From Anolis sagrei (lineage: Eukaryota; Chordata; Lepidosauria; Squamata; Anolidae), in contig NC_090028.1 of NCBI RefSeq assembly GCF_037176765.1, positions 20,223,234 to 20,287,233 on the forward strand: a DNA stretch of 64,000 bases. The letters run 5' to 3'. Each line of letters starts with the position of its first letter. Position 1 is the first letter of the stretch. This document shows positions 43,746 through 54,597 of the stretch, piece by piece. Below the pieces are notes generated by a model, which saw nothing but the letters and a program-made list of their open reading frames with translations, was not told the origin of the DNA and did not search any database. A program made the translations under genes and the position numbers.

Positions 43746-44054
43746 AATATATAGCTAATGAATGAGATGAACAGCCCATACAAATTATTCACAATCAAAG
43801 AAAGGCAGGCCTTGAATTGAATTCCATTTAATTGTTACATCATCTGTGGAGATATAATAAACGGTTCTACTTACTTGTAGCACAATCTGTAGGAATACAT
43901 TATAAAGTCAGGTGTAGATATGGTGGATATGAGTAATTGTTGAACTCATCATTCCACACCATTGGTTGTTCTGGTTAAGGATGATGGGAAATGCAGTTCA
44001 ACAACAGCTGGAGGACTTTGTGTTCCCTAGTCTTTAAAAAAAACGAGTAAGTTA
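43746..44054. other. No supported feature
   Basis: Unrecognised, apart from a weak MITE-like block near 43960-44010 (GATGGGAAATGCAGTTCAACA). Confidence 0.4.
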
Positions 44055-45159
44055 TCTATATAAATAAAAATGTAATGTTTGTTTGTGGGATTAACAGAAC
44101 TCAAAAACCACTGGACAAATTGACACCAAATTGGGACACAAGACACCTCTCAGGCCAACGAGTGACCATCACTCCTAAAAATACTGAAAAAAACACAGCA
44201 GAAGGGACTTCAAAAACCAAAAAGGCAAAAAGACACTACAGCGCATGCGCAAAACAATTCCCTCTGGAAAACAAAACACACAATAGCATATCCACACTAT
44301 CTTCCAGACTACAGCATCCCCTAGACCAGAGCCTTTAGGAGAGGAGGAGGATCCAAATGCACTGCTTCCAAGATGCAAGATTTCTTCTCCTTGGATCTCT
44401 TTGAGAGCATCCCAATCCCTGCGTATTTCCCATTTCCCATTCTTGGACCACAACTCCCAGCATCCTCCAGATAGATTAGATAGAGATAGGTAGGTAGGTA
44501 GGTAGATTGATCAGGAGGACTGTTTGGAGTTGCAATTCAAGAATAGGTAGAGAAGGAAGAAAGGGGAGAAAGAGGAAGGGAATCATAGAATCATAGAATC
44601 AAACAGTTGGAAGAGACCTCATGGGCCATCCAGTCCAACCCCCTGCCTAGAAGCAAGAATATTGCATTCAAATCACCCCTGACAGATGGCCATCCAGCCT
44701 CTGTTTAAAAGCTTCCAAAGAAGGAGCCTCCACCACACTCCGGGGCAGAGAGTTCCACTGCTGAACGGCTCTCACAGTCAGGAAATTCTTCCTCATGTTC
44801 AGATGGAATCTCCTCTCTTGTAGTTTGAAGCCATTGTTCCGCATCCTAGTCTCCAGGGAAGCAGAAAACAAGCTTGCTCCCTCCTCCCTGTGGCTTCCTC
44901 TCACATATTTATACATGGCTATCATATCTCCTCTCAGCCTTCTCTTCTTCAGGCTAAACATGCCCAGCTCCTTAAGGCGCTCCTCATAGGGTTTGTTCTC
45001 CAGACCCTTGATCATTTTAATCGATAAAGGGGGAAGGAAGGTAAGAGGAAGAGAAGGAAGGAAGGAGAGAAGGAAAGAAAAAAGGGAAGGAAGGAAAGAG
45101 GGAAGGAGAAAAAGAGGGAGGGAAGGTTGGCCATAGCAACGTGTGGCGGGTACAGCTAA
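44055..45159 (+). mobile_element. Helitron interrupted by CR1
   Basis: Starts TCTATATAAATAAAAATG after A and ends with hairpin GCCATAGCAACGTGTGGC, then GGGTACAGCTAA followed by T. The 5' half matches the minus-strand copy at 7395-7685; the 3' part has the same GGAA-type purine tract as 29989-30930. A CR1 (44581-45019) is inserted in the purine tract. A GGTA microsatellite lies at about 44489-44506. No Rep/helicase. Confidence 0.75.
44581..45019 (-). pseudogene. CR1 LINE 3' fragment
   Basis: The minus frame 44668-45015 (115 codons) reads KMIKGLENKPYEERLKELGM-type sequence through SLKKRRLRGDMIAMYKYVRG to EAFKQRLDGHLSGVI. Intact C-terminal frame with an ATTCTATG tail (44584-44600). 5'-truncated. 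Confidence 0.92.
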
Positions 45160-45254
45160 TGTCTATTAAATATAAATGGTTTTTAAATCTTTGAATTAAT
45201 ACAATCACAACAATGAATTAAAAACAGTTTACAATGAGCCTTATCATTAACCTA

Positions 45255-45715
45255 TGATATCTAAATATTATGAAGAACAACTTTCCATTGGTCTTGCTGC
45301 CGTGAAAGGGGTGAGAGCTTCACGGCTGGCGGGGACGAGGGACAGGGCCTTTTCTGTGGTGGCTCCTCGGCTGTGGAACGCCCTTCCCATGGACATTAGA
45401 TCAGCCCCTTTGTTAATGGTGTTTCGAAGAAAACTAAAAACCTGGCTGTTCGAACAGGCGTTCGGTTAAACAATGCAATGTACACGATGAATATAGGAAA
45501 CGGAATTATGGAAGACGAATTGGATCACGATTCTAGTTACGAGACGTTAATGTGTTGTTATTGATATGTCATTTTGTATATTATGCTGTCAATGGTTTTT
45601 AAATTTTGTATGCTGTTGGATTGACTTTTGCTCTTGTTGTAAACCACGTTGAGTCGCCTACAAGGCTGAGAAATTGCGGTATGCAAGCAAAGTAAATAAA
45701 TAAATAAATAATAAA
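45255..45715 (+). pseudogene. L2 LINE 3' fragment
   Basis: Codons RAFSVVAPRLWNALPMDIRS and FRRKLKTWLFEQAFG-stop, then an L2-type 3' UTR (CACGTTGAGTCGCC) and AAAT repeats. Only the last ~60 codons remain. Confidence 0.88.
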
Positions 45716-46530
45716 TTTTGTGATTGTTTATTAACATATTCAATAAAGGGAAGCCACTTTTCAGCAAATCAGCCCTTGCGATAACCAGCAGTTTTCTCAC
45801 ATTGCCCTCTGGTTTTCCATCAACCAAGTATCCCCATGTCCATCTTCATGCAGAAATTCCATATTTTTCAATTCTTACCATTTTCAGTCTCATGGTAGTA
45901 ATAAAGAAAGCAATGAGCAATTTAGATTCCAATCATGATAATTTTCTCTTAAAATTCTCAGTCCCTGTCCTAGTCGTAATAGATGCTTCTTAGCTCAGGC
46001 ACATTCACTTCAAAGTGTAATTTCCAACAGATCGGATCTGGCAGCAGACAGTGGACGATCACACTATGATCATTTGCTTGCTGCTAAGTTTTATTTCAGT
46101 TTTTACTTCACAAGAGTGTAAATATATTTATTTTTTTAATATGGAGTTCAGCCGACTGGGAAGCATTGTGGAATAAACACATCGTTGACATGCAAGTCCG
46201 CGAGACAAACATGCCAAATGCCATCACCGTGTTCTCCAGCTTCCTGGGAGGGTAAGGCCTTGTCAGACCGGTGACAGCAAAGGTTCACTACAAAAGAAAA
46301 GGAGAGGGTGCTGTCACATTATCCCTTGAATGAATTAATTTGCCCTCCAGGGCTATTCAATCTCAGGAAGTGTAACTGGTTCCAAATTGTTTGTTTTATA
46401 TCACTCTGAAAGTGAGACATCGCCTGCTTTGATGTCTCTCGGAGAGTCTAACCACAAAGGGGAGGTGGGATGAGGGTCACAAAGAAATTTCATCCAAGTC
46501 AGTGAAAACATTTCAAAAACTTTCAGTGAC
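45716..46530. other. No recognisable feature
   Basis: No repeat ends, RNA genes or convincing frames. Confidence 0.4.
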
Positions 46531-46814
46531 TAAGCCAGGGGTGTCCTATTTTTTGGCTGCCCTGGGCCAAATTGGAAGAAGAATTGCCATTGCCCGCTTA
46601 TGGAATTGGCTCTCCAGTGAGATTAGATCGGCGTCCTCCCTCCTTACTTTTAGGAAAAAACTAAAGACATGGTTTTGGAGCCAGGCCTTTAGGCACTGAA
46701 CTCGGACAATAGGATTGTTTGAAAATTGGAAATGGCTTTATGACCTGTGATTATGTGATTTGTTCTATGTGATTATGTAATTTTAATTAATATCACTGTC
46801 TAATTGTTCTGTGT

Positions 46815-47880
46815 GGAGCCCCCGGTGGCGCAGTGGGTTAAAGCACTGAGCTGCTCAGCTTGTTGATCGAAAGGTCGCGTGAGCTTCCGCTGTCAGCCCT
46901 AGCTACTGCCAACCTAGCAGTTCGAAAACATGCAAATGTGAGTAGATCAATAGGTACCGCTCTGGCGGGAAGGTAACAGCGTGTTGGGGTTCAGCCTGAG
47001 TTTGAACTTGAACCTGATTCTCTGTTTGTTCCTCCTGATGCTAATGAAAGTATATTTACTGATGCTAGTGGAAATGTACCTTTTGATGCCAATGCTCCTG
47101 AAATTAGTGAGGAAGAATCTGCTGTAGGTTTGGAAAATGCCAATGTTCCTGAAATTAGTGAGGAAGGAACTTCTGTAGATTTGGAAAATGAAAGTACCAG
47201 TGTTCATGAGAATGTTTCAGAGGGAGACCTTGAACTTTCCCTCCCTTCTGCACCTGTTAACTGTAATGACAACAGAAGGGGCCAAATTTGGGAAGACAGA
47301 AGTAAATCACTCAGTTTGCGTCGATCCTCCCGAATTCAAGAATTAAAAACATTGGCCTCAAGACAGAAGGGCGGTTCACGGAACCCATTCTTGAGTTTTA
47401 ATTGCAATACGCCGAGCTGATTGTCTCAGTTCAGGCATCGTTTCAGAATTGATGAAGACCTTGGCAGTTCTCTCGGTTCCCTGGCCATAGTCTGGGAAGA
47501 TTTCTAGGATATCAAGTACGGTTAGTGGATTGCTAACAGAATCCAGTATTTCCCAGTGAGGCTTTTGGTTTTGCATTGTCCATTTAAATTCATGTTTGCT
47601 GATTTTGCTGTGGCTTTTGACTTGCATTTTTCCTTTATTTTGTAACCATTTTTCTTCAATAAAAAAGGATTGTTTTTCACAGCCAAGTGTGGTGGATAGT
47701 TATCTTAGGGCCTCGTTCCCTGCTCTGGATTGCAACACAGCGCTCCATGCAGTCATGCCAGCCACATGACCTTGGAGGTGTCTATGGACAACGCTGGCTC
47801 TTCGGCTTAGAAATGGAGATGAGCACCACACCCCAGAGTCAGACGTGACTGGACTTAATGTCAGGGGACTACCTTTACCT
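46815..47880 (+). mobile_element. Sauria-type SINE split by a solo LTR
   Basis: Same family as 37180-37509. It is flanked by TAATTGTTCTGTGT (46801-46814) and TAATTGTTATGTAA (from 47881). A deletion of about 22-25 bp at about 46880 removes the B box (AAGGTCGC joins GTGAGCTTCC), so its promoter is dead. The LTR at 46982 splits the body at AACAGCG/GCGCTCC. Confidence 0.88.
46982..47737 (+). mobile_element. Solo LTR with internal open frame
   Basis: A 756-bp fossil LTR from TGTTGGGGTTC to GATTGCAACA, flanked by a perfect 5-bp duplication CAGCG (46977-46981 and 47738-47742). CTTCAATAAAAAAGGATTG near 47655 is the polyadenylation region. Unusually for an LTR, a frame stays open from its second base to about 47420: acidic, with a repeated APEISEEES/VPEISEEGT motif, then RRSSRIQELK. 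Family not assigned (Gypsy-like or retrovirus-like). Confidence 0.8.
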
Positions 47881-48233
47881 TAATTGTTATGTAATGGATT
47901 TTATATTGCTGTTTTATATTGTTGTTTTGATACTGTTGGCATTGAATTGTTGCCTGTGTTAGCCACCCTGACTCCCCCCTCGGGGGTGAGAAGGGCGGGG
48001 TAGAAATGGTCTAAATAAATAATAATAAATTAACCATAAGATACACTAACACTAACAACAGCAGATGAGCAAAAAAAAAAAAGGTCAGTGCATATAGTTT
48101 GTGATATCCATCAACACAGATAAGCAAAAAAAAGTCCTTCGCGTAATAATCCTAATTATGTGCCATCCCGTTTGGAGGGTGTATTAAAATCACCAAGCAG
48201 GTTTACTAGCCAAACTGTTTGCAATTAACACAG

Positions 48234-48455
48234 TGGAACCTCTACTTAAGAGCATCCCAACTTAAGAGTGTTTTGAGTTAAAAGCTGTTGCTCAGCCCAG
48301 TTTCATTTTGACGTAAGTTAAGAGATAGGGCTAGAGGGAGCACTAGCATGGAAGTACAGGGATTTCAAGATTCAAGGGAGCAGCCACCGTGCCCTGTGCT
48401 CTTGTCCGCTTTGAGAAATTGCTGCCCGTTTTGCTCTTGTCTGCTTTGAGAAACT
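48234..48455 (+). mobile_element. Possible pogo-like MITE fragment
   Basis: Begins CAGTGGAACCTCTACTTAAG, the style of pogo/mariner-type ends, and continues AACTTAAGAGTGTTTTGAG. The right end is not found; a Penelope fragment follows. Confidence 0.4.
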
Positions 48456-49036
48456 TTGGGTTAGTTGGGTACCATATACCATGCAGCTGTGGACAAGCCT
48501 ACATAGGAACCACCAAATGCAGCACCCAAACACGAATCAAGCAACATGAAAGGCACTGCAGACTAACTCAACCAGAGAAGTCAGGAATAGCAGAGCACCT
48601 GATGAACCAACCTGGACACAGCATATTATTTGAGAACACAGAAATGCTGGACCACTCTCACAACCACCATGTCAGGCTACACAGAGAAGGCATTGAAATC
48701 CACAAGCATGTGGACCATTTCAACAGAAAGGAGGAAACCATGAAAATGAACAAAATCTGGCTACCAGTATTAAAAAACTCTAAAATTGCAACAGCAAAAT
48801 AACATAGAGGAAACAAACAAGGACATCTAATCACCTCTCAACAAAAGATTGCCCCAGGCACTGCCAGGCCATCAAATGCTAATCAAGGTGGACAGTTGAA
48901 ACATTCACGCCTAGCTCCAGCAGACAAGAGACCTTTGTCTCACCCTGGTCATTCCACAGATATATAAACCCACTTTCCTAGTTCCAATAGACCTCACTAC
49001 CTCTAAGGATGCTTGCCATAGATGCAGGCAAAACGT
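48456..49036 (+). pseudogene. Penelope element 3' part with GIY-YIG domain
   Basis: The plus frame (to 48802) encodes GYHIPCSCGQAYIGTTKCST, a GIY-YIG-type nuclease core with its cysteine pair, then TRIKQHERHCRL, SGIAEHLMNQPGH and WLPVLKN near the stop. This is the C-terminal endonuclease of Penelope-like elements. The reverse transcriptase is missing. The 3' UTR (TATATAAACCCA, GCTTGCCATAGATGCAGG) is cut by the hAT fragment at 49037. The GIY-YIG part of the frame is open. Confidence 0.85.
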
Positions 49037-49527
49037 TAAAAATTCGTTTTGTTTTTTTTTGTTACGAAGCGATAACAAACCATTCAGGAGCATCTAAAAA
49101 ACGAAACAAATTTTTCAATTTGTTTTGTAATTGCTTCGTATTTGTTTTGTATTCGTTTCGAAATCGTTTCCAAATCGTTTCGTTATTAATTCTGCATGTC
49201 TGGGGCAAGTTTTATAGCTGTTGTTTGTTTAATCAGTGAAAAAAAATTATAAATATCACACCAACAGTCAACAACAGAGGGAGAGGGAAGCTTCAGAAGT
49301 TCCCCCTGTCCCATATGGAGGTTTTTTAGCGTATTGCGCGGTCGCGTCCGCCATTAACGAATCGATTCGTATTCGTTTCGTATTCGTTTCGTAATTTTAC
49401 GAAATTTCGTAAATATCAAACTTTTTAAAAGAAAAATTTCGGAATTCTTTTAAATATCAAAACGCAAAAAAACCCCAAAAAATGAATCGAGTTTAGAAAC
49501 AATTTTTTCCGTGGTTGCCCAGCCCTA
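49037..49527 (-). mobile_element. TAGG-type hAT, partial
   Basis: Reverse copy of the family at 24459. Its minus-strand start TAGGGCTGGGCAACCACGG lies at 49527; the other terminus is missing, where it joins Penelope sequence. It shares the conserved centre (GGCGGACGCGACCGCGCAAT, GGGACAGGGGGAACTTCTG) and many TTCGTA/TACGAA words. Confidence 0.72.
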
Positions 49528-49612
49528 ATATTCATGATTTTGTGCTGGGCCGCATTCATAGCTGTCCTGGGCCATGTGCAGGCTATGGGCTATAGGCTGG
49601 ACAAACCTGACT

Positions 49613-50180
49613 TAAGCTCTGTGATTGATAAAGCTTTCCTCTGATTGGCTGGAGGCACAGTTGGGCAAAAGGCAAGGGAAGGCAGCATGCAACAGAAATG
49701 TCAATCAGGGGACAATTGGATTAACAAATTCGTTATCTTTAGAGACTACTGTACAAATTTCACTCAAGACAGAACCAAATGAACTGGTAACATTCATGGC
49801 CTGTTCTGCGTGTCACATCCCTGCATGCATGTGCACACAACCCTCCAAGCTGATATTGAAAAACAAGGGACTTCATCTATTATTGATCAATGGTTATGAT
49901 TTGTTTACTTCCAACGGATTGCCATTTGCTGCATCTCTCTTTTCCCCAGGCCCTGTCTTGTTGGAAAAGGAGGTTGGGAAAGACACCCCATGGGACATAT
50001 TAAAAACAAGAATGTTTTGTACTGATTTGTTTGGGGAAATATTAAATTATTTGCTATTGAAGCAAATTAAAAATCCAAATGGAGAGTTGTAGGACTATAT
50101 GTGCACAGTTATGTCTCCGTATCTACACATATGTATCCACAAATTCAGCCATTGACAGCTTGAATACACACACACACACA
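49613..50180. other. No supported gene
   Basis: A 155-codon frame (49625-50092) has no recognised motif, homologous copy or element context. A (CA)n run precedes the mariner at 50181. Confidence 0.4.
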
Positions 50181-51932
50181 CGGGGTATTTTTTAAGTAAG
50201 GTCCATTTGAACATAAGTACACAACGAAAGTTTAATTCAAAAAAGTAAATTTATTTTCAGAAAGTACATACTTCACTCTATTTTTCGACATAGTTGCCAA
50301 GTTTGTTCAAACACTTATACCTCTGAACCATCTATGCTGATGATCGTGCCATTACCACTCAAGCAGGGAGCTTTGAGATGGTAGAACAGAAGCTCTCCGA
50401 AGCTCTAGGTGCTCTTACTGCCTATTACAGGGAAAACCAACTGATCCCTAATTCATCTAAAACACAGACATGCGCCTTTCACCTTAAGAACAGACAAGCA
50501 TCCCGAGCTCTGAGGATTACCTGGGAAGGAACATGGTAATTGCAACATGCCCAAATACCTGGGAGTCACTTTGGACCGTGCTCTGACCTACAAGAAGCAC
50601 TGCCTGAACATCAAGCAAAAAGTGGGCACTAGAAACAACATCATACGAAAGCTGACTGGCACAACCTGGGGATCACAACCAGACACAGTGAAGACATCTG
50701 CCCTTGCGCTATGCTACTCTGCTGCTGAGTATGCATGCCCAGTGTGGAACACATCTCACCACACTAAAACAGTAGATGTGGCTCTTAATGAGACATGCCG
50801 CATTATCGCAGGGTGTCTGCGCCCCACACCACTGGAGAAATTACACTGCTTAGCCGGTATTGCACCACCTGACATCCGCCGGGAAGTAGCAGCCAATAGT
50901 GAAAGGACCAAGGCAGAGACATCTCCAGCTCATCCCCTGTTTGGGTATCAGCCAGCACGTCAATGACTTAAATCAAGACATAGTTTTCTTAGATCTACAG
51001 AGACACTCACTGGAACACCCCAGCAAGCGAGAGTCCAAAAGTGGCAGGCCCAAACCCAGCACCTCAATCCATGGGTGATACCAGATGAGAGACTCCCCCC
51101 TGGGCACTCAGAAGACTGGGCGACTTGGAAGGCGCTGAACAGACTGCATTCTGGCACCACGAGATGCAGAGCCAACCTTCAGAAATGGGGCTACAGGGTG
51201 GAATCCACAACATGCGAGTGTGGAGAAGAACAAACCACTGACCACCTGCTGCAATGCAATCTGAGCCCTGCCACATGCACGATGGAGGACCTTCTTGCGG
51301 CAACACCAGAGGCACTCCAAGTGGCCAGATACTGGTCAAAGGACATTTAACCAACTACCAAGTTTGCAAAATCTGTGTGTTTTTTTTTTCTTTTTCTTTT
51401 TAATCTGTGTGTTTGTTTTGCTCTGTTAGAATTGTAATACAATGGTATGGTTGCCGATGACACGATAAATAAATAACCTCTGAACCAATTTTAAAATACT
51501 CTCTTCATAAAAACTTGCCGCTTGCTCTGATAACCAAGAGTTCCCAGTAATCAAAGAAGGGTGACCGGAGCGGTCCTCATCATGGACGTTGTCACGGCCA
51601 TCTTTTAATTATCATACCCACTTACGCACTTTGCTTTCACTCATAACAGTATCACCGTACACTTCACAAATCTGTCGATGAATTTCTGCAGCAGGCAGGT
51701 TCCTTGCTGACAAAAACCGTATCACTGAACAAACCTCACATGCGGAGGGTGAGTTGATAGTCTTAAACATTTTTAAAGCACAGAACAGAACCGTACAGGT
51801 TAGCTACAGAGCATAAACTGAGCACAGTTGTTCCCGAGGCATGCCGGTACACGACGCACGCGCTCGTTGCGGTATGCGTGCAAACTACTAGTGTCTACAA
51901 CAAAACGGACCTTACTTAAAAAATACCTCTCG
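50181..51932 (-). mobile_element. Mariner element split by a LINE
   Basis: Inverted ends GGTATTTTTTAAGTAAGGTCC (left) and the complement GGACCTTACTTAAAAAATACC (right); TA follows the right end (51933-51934). On the minus strand, codons just inside the left end read KCLNKLGNYVEK-stop, the C-terminus of a mariner transposase. The remaining right part carries further decayed transposase-like codons (for example HMRGLFSDTVFVSKEPACC-like). It is shorter than a full mariner and broken. Confidence 0.72.
50331..51476 (+). pseudogene. I/Jockey-like LINE, 5'-truncated
   Basis: 1146 bp flanked by a perfect 11-bp duplication CCTCTGAACCA (50320-50330 and 51477-51487) within the mariner. It begins at the catalytic block (YADDRAITTQ), then KYLGVTLDRALTYKKHC, GTTWGSQPDTVKTSALALC and CRIIAGCLRPTPLEKLHCLA. 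A second frame has WATWKALNRLHSGTTRC and the knuckle CECGEEQTTDHLLQC. The frame changes between 50450 and 50550 and near 50960. The 3' UTR ends in GATAAATAAATAA. Confidence 0.85.
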
Positions 51933-51933
51933 T

Positions 51934-52689
51934 ATAATCTAAAAAGTAAATTTTGATTTTGCCATTTTATGTAATGGCTACTATGTCATTATATATACAT
52001 GCAGTCCCCAAGTTATGAACAAGATAATGCCTCCTCTCTTGTATAGCACACACCTTCTTTTTCTCCTTTCTCTGCACAGTGCATACCTTCCTCCCCTCCT
52101 CTCTCACCATCAGTCTTTCCCACTTTTTCATATTCATATACACACAGCATTTTCCCCAAAATGTATAGTTAAAATAAAATATGGTGATTATTGGAAGGAT
52201 ATGCAAGCAACATTTACATTGAAAAAGGTTAGAATAATGATTTAATCAGAGTTGGGGAATCTTATCTTAAATTACAGTTTTATGTAAATATTCAATAACA
52301 TTTAACCTACTGATGCCTCAATTAATGTAATTTTATTGCCATCTATTTTTATTTTAAAATGTACCAGTAGCTGCTGCATTTCCCATCCTTGGCTTATACT
52401 CAAGTCAATACATTTTTCCAGGTTTTTTTTATTTGTTTGGTGGTAAAATTAGGTGCTTCGACTTATATTTGGGTTGGCTTATACTTGAGTATATACGGTA
52501 TATATGTTTTTAGCTTTGGACAGCATAGGGAAAGGTTAGCACCCCTGTGGCATTTGTTTTTCTGTCTGGGCCCCCGTTCAGATTTCACCTCATTTTCTGT
52601 CCCTGTGATCATTGGATTTTGAAAAAAATGAATTGTTGTGGAAACAAGGATTGGAGATGAAGCATCATTGGAGACAGTTTTTCCACATA
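51934..52689. other. MITE-like pieces, otherwise unrecognised
   Basis: CAGTCCCCAAGTTATGAAC at about 52003 and a related reverse piece near 54440-54488 (CTAACTTAGAGACTGCCTG) may be the two ends of one element that received the L1. TTATACTTGAGTATATACGG near 52479 is MITE-like. No gene seen. Confidence 0.35.
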
Positions 52690-52704
52690 ATAACTCTTTC
52701 AGGA

Positions 52705-54357
52705 AGGTTAGCAAATAACTTAGAAGAAAAGGGATTAAGGAGGGTAAAAGATATGTGGAAACAAGATGGAGAGATAATTAATTGGCTAGAGTTTTTGGAA
52801 AAGGGCGGAAAAGAAAATTGGTTAAAATTAAGAGGGATTTGGGAAAAAGTAAAAAAAAAAAAAAGGGTGCACAGCCCACTGAAGAACTAAAGGTAGATAA
52901 ATTGATAAATGCAAGAGAAAAAACAAGTAAAGGAACAGTGGCAAAAATATATAATTTAATGGTAGAAGATAAAGAGTTTATGATTAGAGCAATAAGTAAC
53001 AAATGGAATTGAGTTAAATCATTACAAACACATGAAATAGAAGAAATAATTAGGAACATGAATAAAATAAAAACAGAAAAATATAATGAATTAGAAAAAA
53101 AAGATGATATTAAGATGGTATAGAACTCCTGAACAATTGGCTTATATGGTAAACGGAAAGAATTCGAAGTGTTGGCATTGAAATAAAGAAAAAGGTACTT
53201 ATTCACACATGTAGTGGGAGTGTTCTGAAATAAAAAAAAATCTGGCAAATGATACAAGGAAAAATTTAGGAGATACTCCAGATAAAAATTCAAATTAATA
53301 ATGATTTGTTACTATGGGGAGTGTTGGATCATCCGAGTATAATAAGTAATTGCCAAGAGTTATTTAAGGTAACAATAAGAGCAGAAACAAGAATGTATGT
53401 ATGTGTATTTTATAACACTCTCAAAAAAGTAATATAAATCAGGATTATATGCTCTCGAATGGAGTAAATTGTCTGAGATTTTATAGCATTTAACAGGAAT
53501 GTTATCAGCACATTATAAGTAAATGTAGATTATCTTGTCAACATAGAGAAATAAACAGTAGACTACAGATAATAAAGTCCATCCTTTCCTGGAGTCGGAT
53601 TTCAGTGAAGGAATTCAAAAGTCTCTGTCTTTATCCTCAAAAGAATTCTTCTTTTGGCAACACAGTCTTAAGGAGTACTTCTTAGGCAACAGAGTCTTCC
53701 TTAGGTAACAAAATTTCAACAAGGTCTCCCGGTATGTTATCCTTGTTTCGAAAAATTATCTTCTTCAGGATGTAGTCTGTTATCACAATATACTTAATGC
53801 ACTAAATAAAGGAGTAAAAATAACATACACAATAGATACATGAAACTCCCAAAATCTATGTTACTATAGATATTTGTGCATTGTTTGCTAACAATAAGAG
53901 CAGCCCATGCAGTGATTGCTAGAGGATGGAAAGACAAATTGAAATGGATGTTAAGTAATTGGAATGATTATATGTATGACCAAGTGCTGTTAGATATTAC
54001 GGGAATTATGACTAACCAAGCACCAAGAATGGATAAAGAAAAGATCATTATAAATAGATGGAAGGTCTACTTCAACTGGGTGAAAAATGGAGGAGCCAAC
54101 GATCACATCAAAGAAAAAATACAAAGACTCTACAAGTGGCTGGATCTGCAAGATTAGTAGAAATATACTGTGGTTGAGGAGGGAGGGAGAGGGAGGGAGG
54201 GAGAGAGAGGGAGGGAAGGCGGGGATAATGTAATCTACACCAGTGTAAATTAGCATAATCTCTTTAATATCTGTTGAATTACTCAGGATTTATAACACTT
54301 GAAATTTAGCTTATTGATTTTTGTTTATAACATAATAAAATATGTTTTTAAAAAATG
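52705..54357 (+). pseudogene. L1 LINE 3' part, decayed
   Basis: A 1.65-kb insertion flanked by the 15-bp duplication ATAACTCTTTCAGGA (52690-52704 and 54358-54372). Codons near 53110 read WYRTPEQLAYMVNGKNSKCW, the L1 ORF2 region before its C-terminal cysteine motif, and 53876-54157 reads RAAHAVIARGWKDKLK...VLLDITGIM. Several stops and shifts break it, and 53440-53870 is unrecognised. A GGGA tract (54178-54215) and an A-rich end precede the right duplication. Confidence 0.75.
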
Positions 54358-54372
54358 ATAACTCTTTCAGGA

Positions 54373-54597
54373 GGGAATTTCCCTAGGCACATCAGGGGTA
54401 GCTTTCTCTCATTTCCTGTTGCCTCAGTTCTGTTCTTAACTATGAATTGTTTGTAATTCAGATGTTTCTAACTTAGAGACTGCCTGTTATGGGATCTGAA
54501 CATTCATGGATTTTGTTATCCAGTTTTATTTTTTTTATTTCATATCAAAAGGATTCCATAAATTAGTATAAAACTAATAAAAATAGAAGAAGCATAA
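54373..54597. other. No recognisable feature
   Basis: Short stretch; only the MITE-like end near 54488 noted above. Confidence 0.4.

Larger units (their letters stand above)
46585..48035 (+). pseudogene. L2 3' part split by SINE
   Basis: Codons IAIARLWNWLSSEIRSASSL and FRKKLKTWFWSQAFRH-stop mark the L2 C-terminus (46570-46699). The 3' UTR resumes after the SINE at 47881 and ends CTGACTCCCCCCTCGGGGG, GAAGGGCGGGG and AAATAA repeats. Confidence 0.85.
46537..49612 (+). mobile_element. hAT element hosting a nested stack
   Basis: Left end CAGGGGTGTCC at 46537 and right end ...GGACAAACCTG near 49612. Flanks GACTAAGC and ACTTAAGC are similar and may be a decayed 8-bp duplication. Middle parts of the same element are probably at 48040-48230. 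It holds an L2, a SINE with an LTR, a pogo-like fragment, a Penelope and a second hAT. Confidence 0.55.

Noticed and set aside
49625-50092. 155-codon plus-strand frame
   Set aside because: No recognised motif, no homologous copy in the window, no promoter or splice context. Length alone is not enough in 64 kb.
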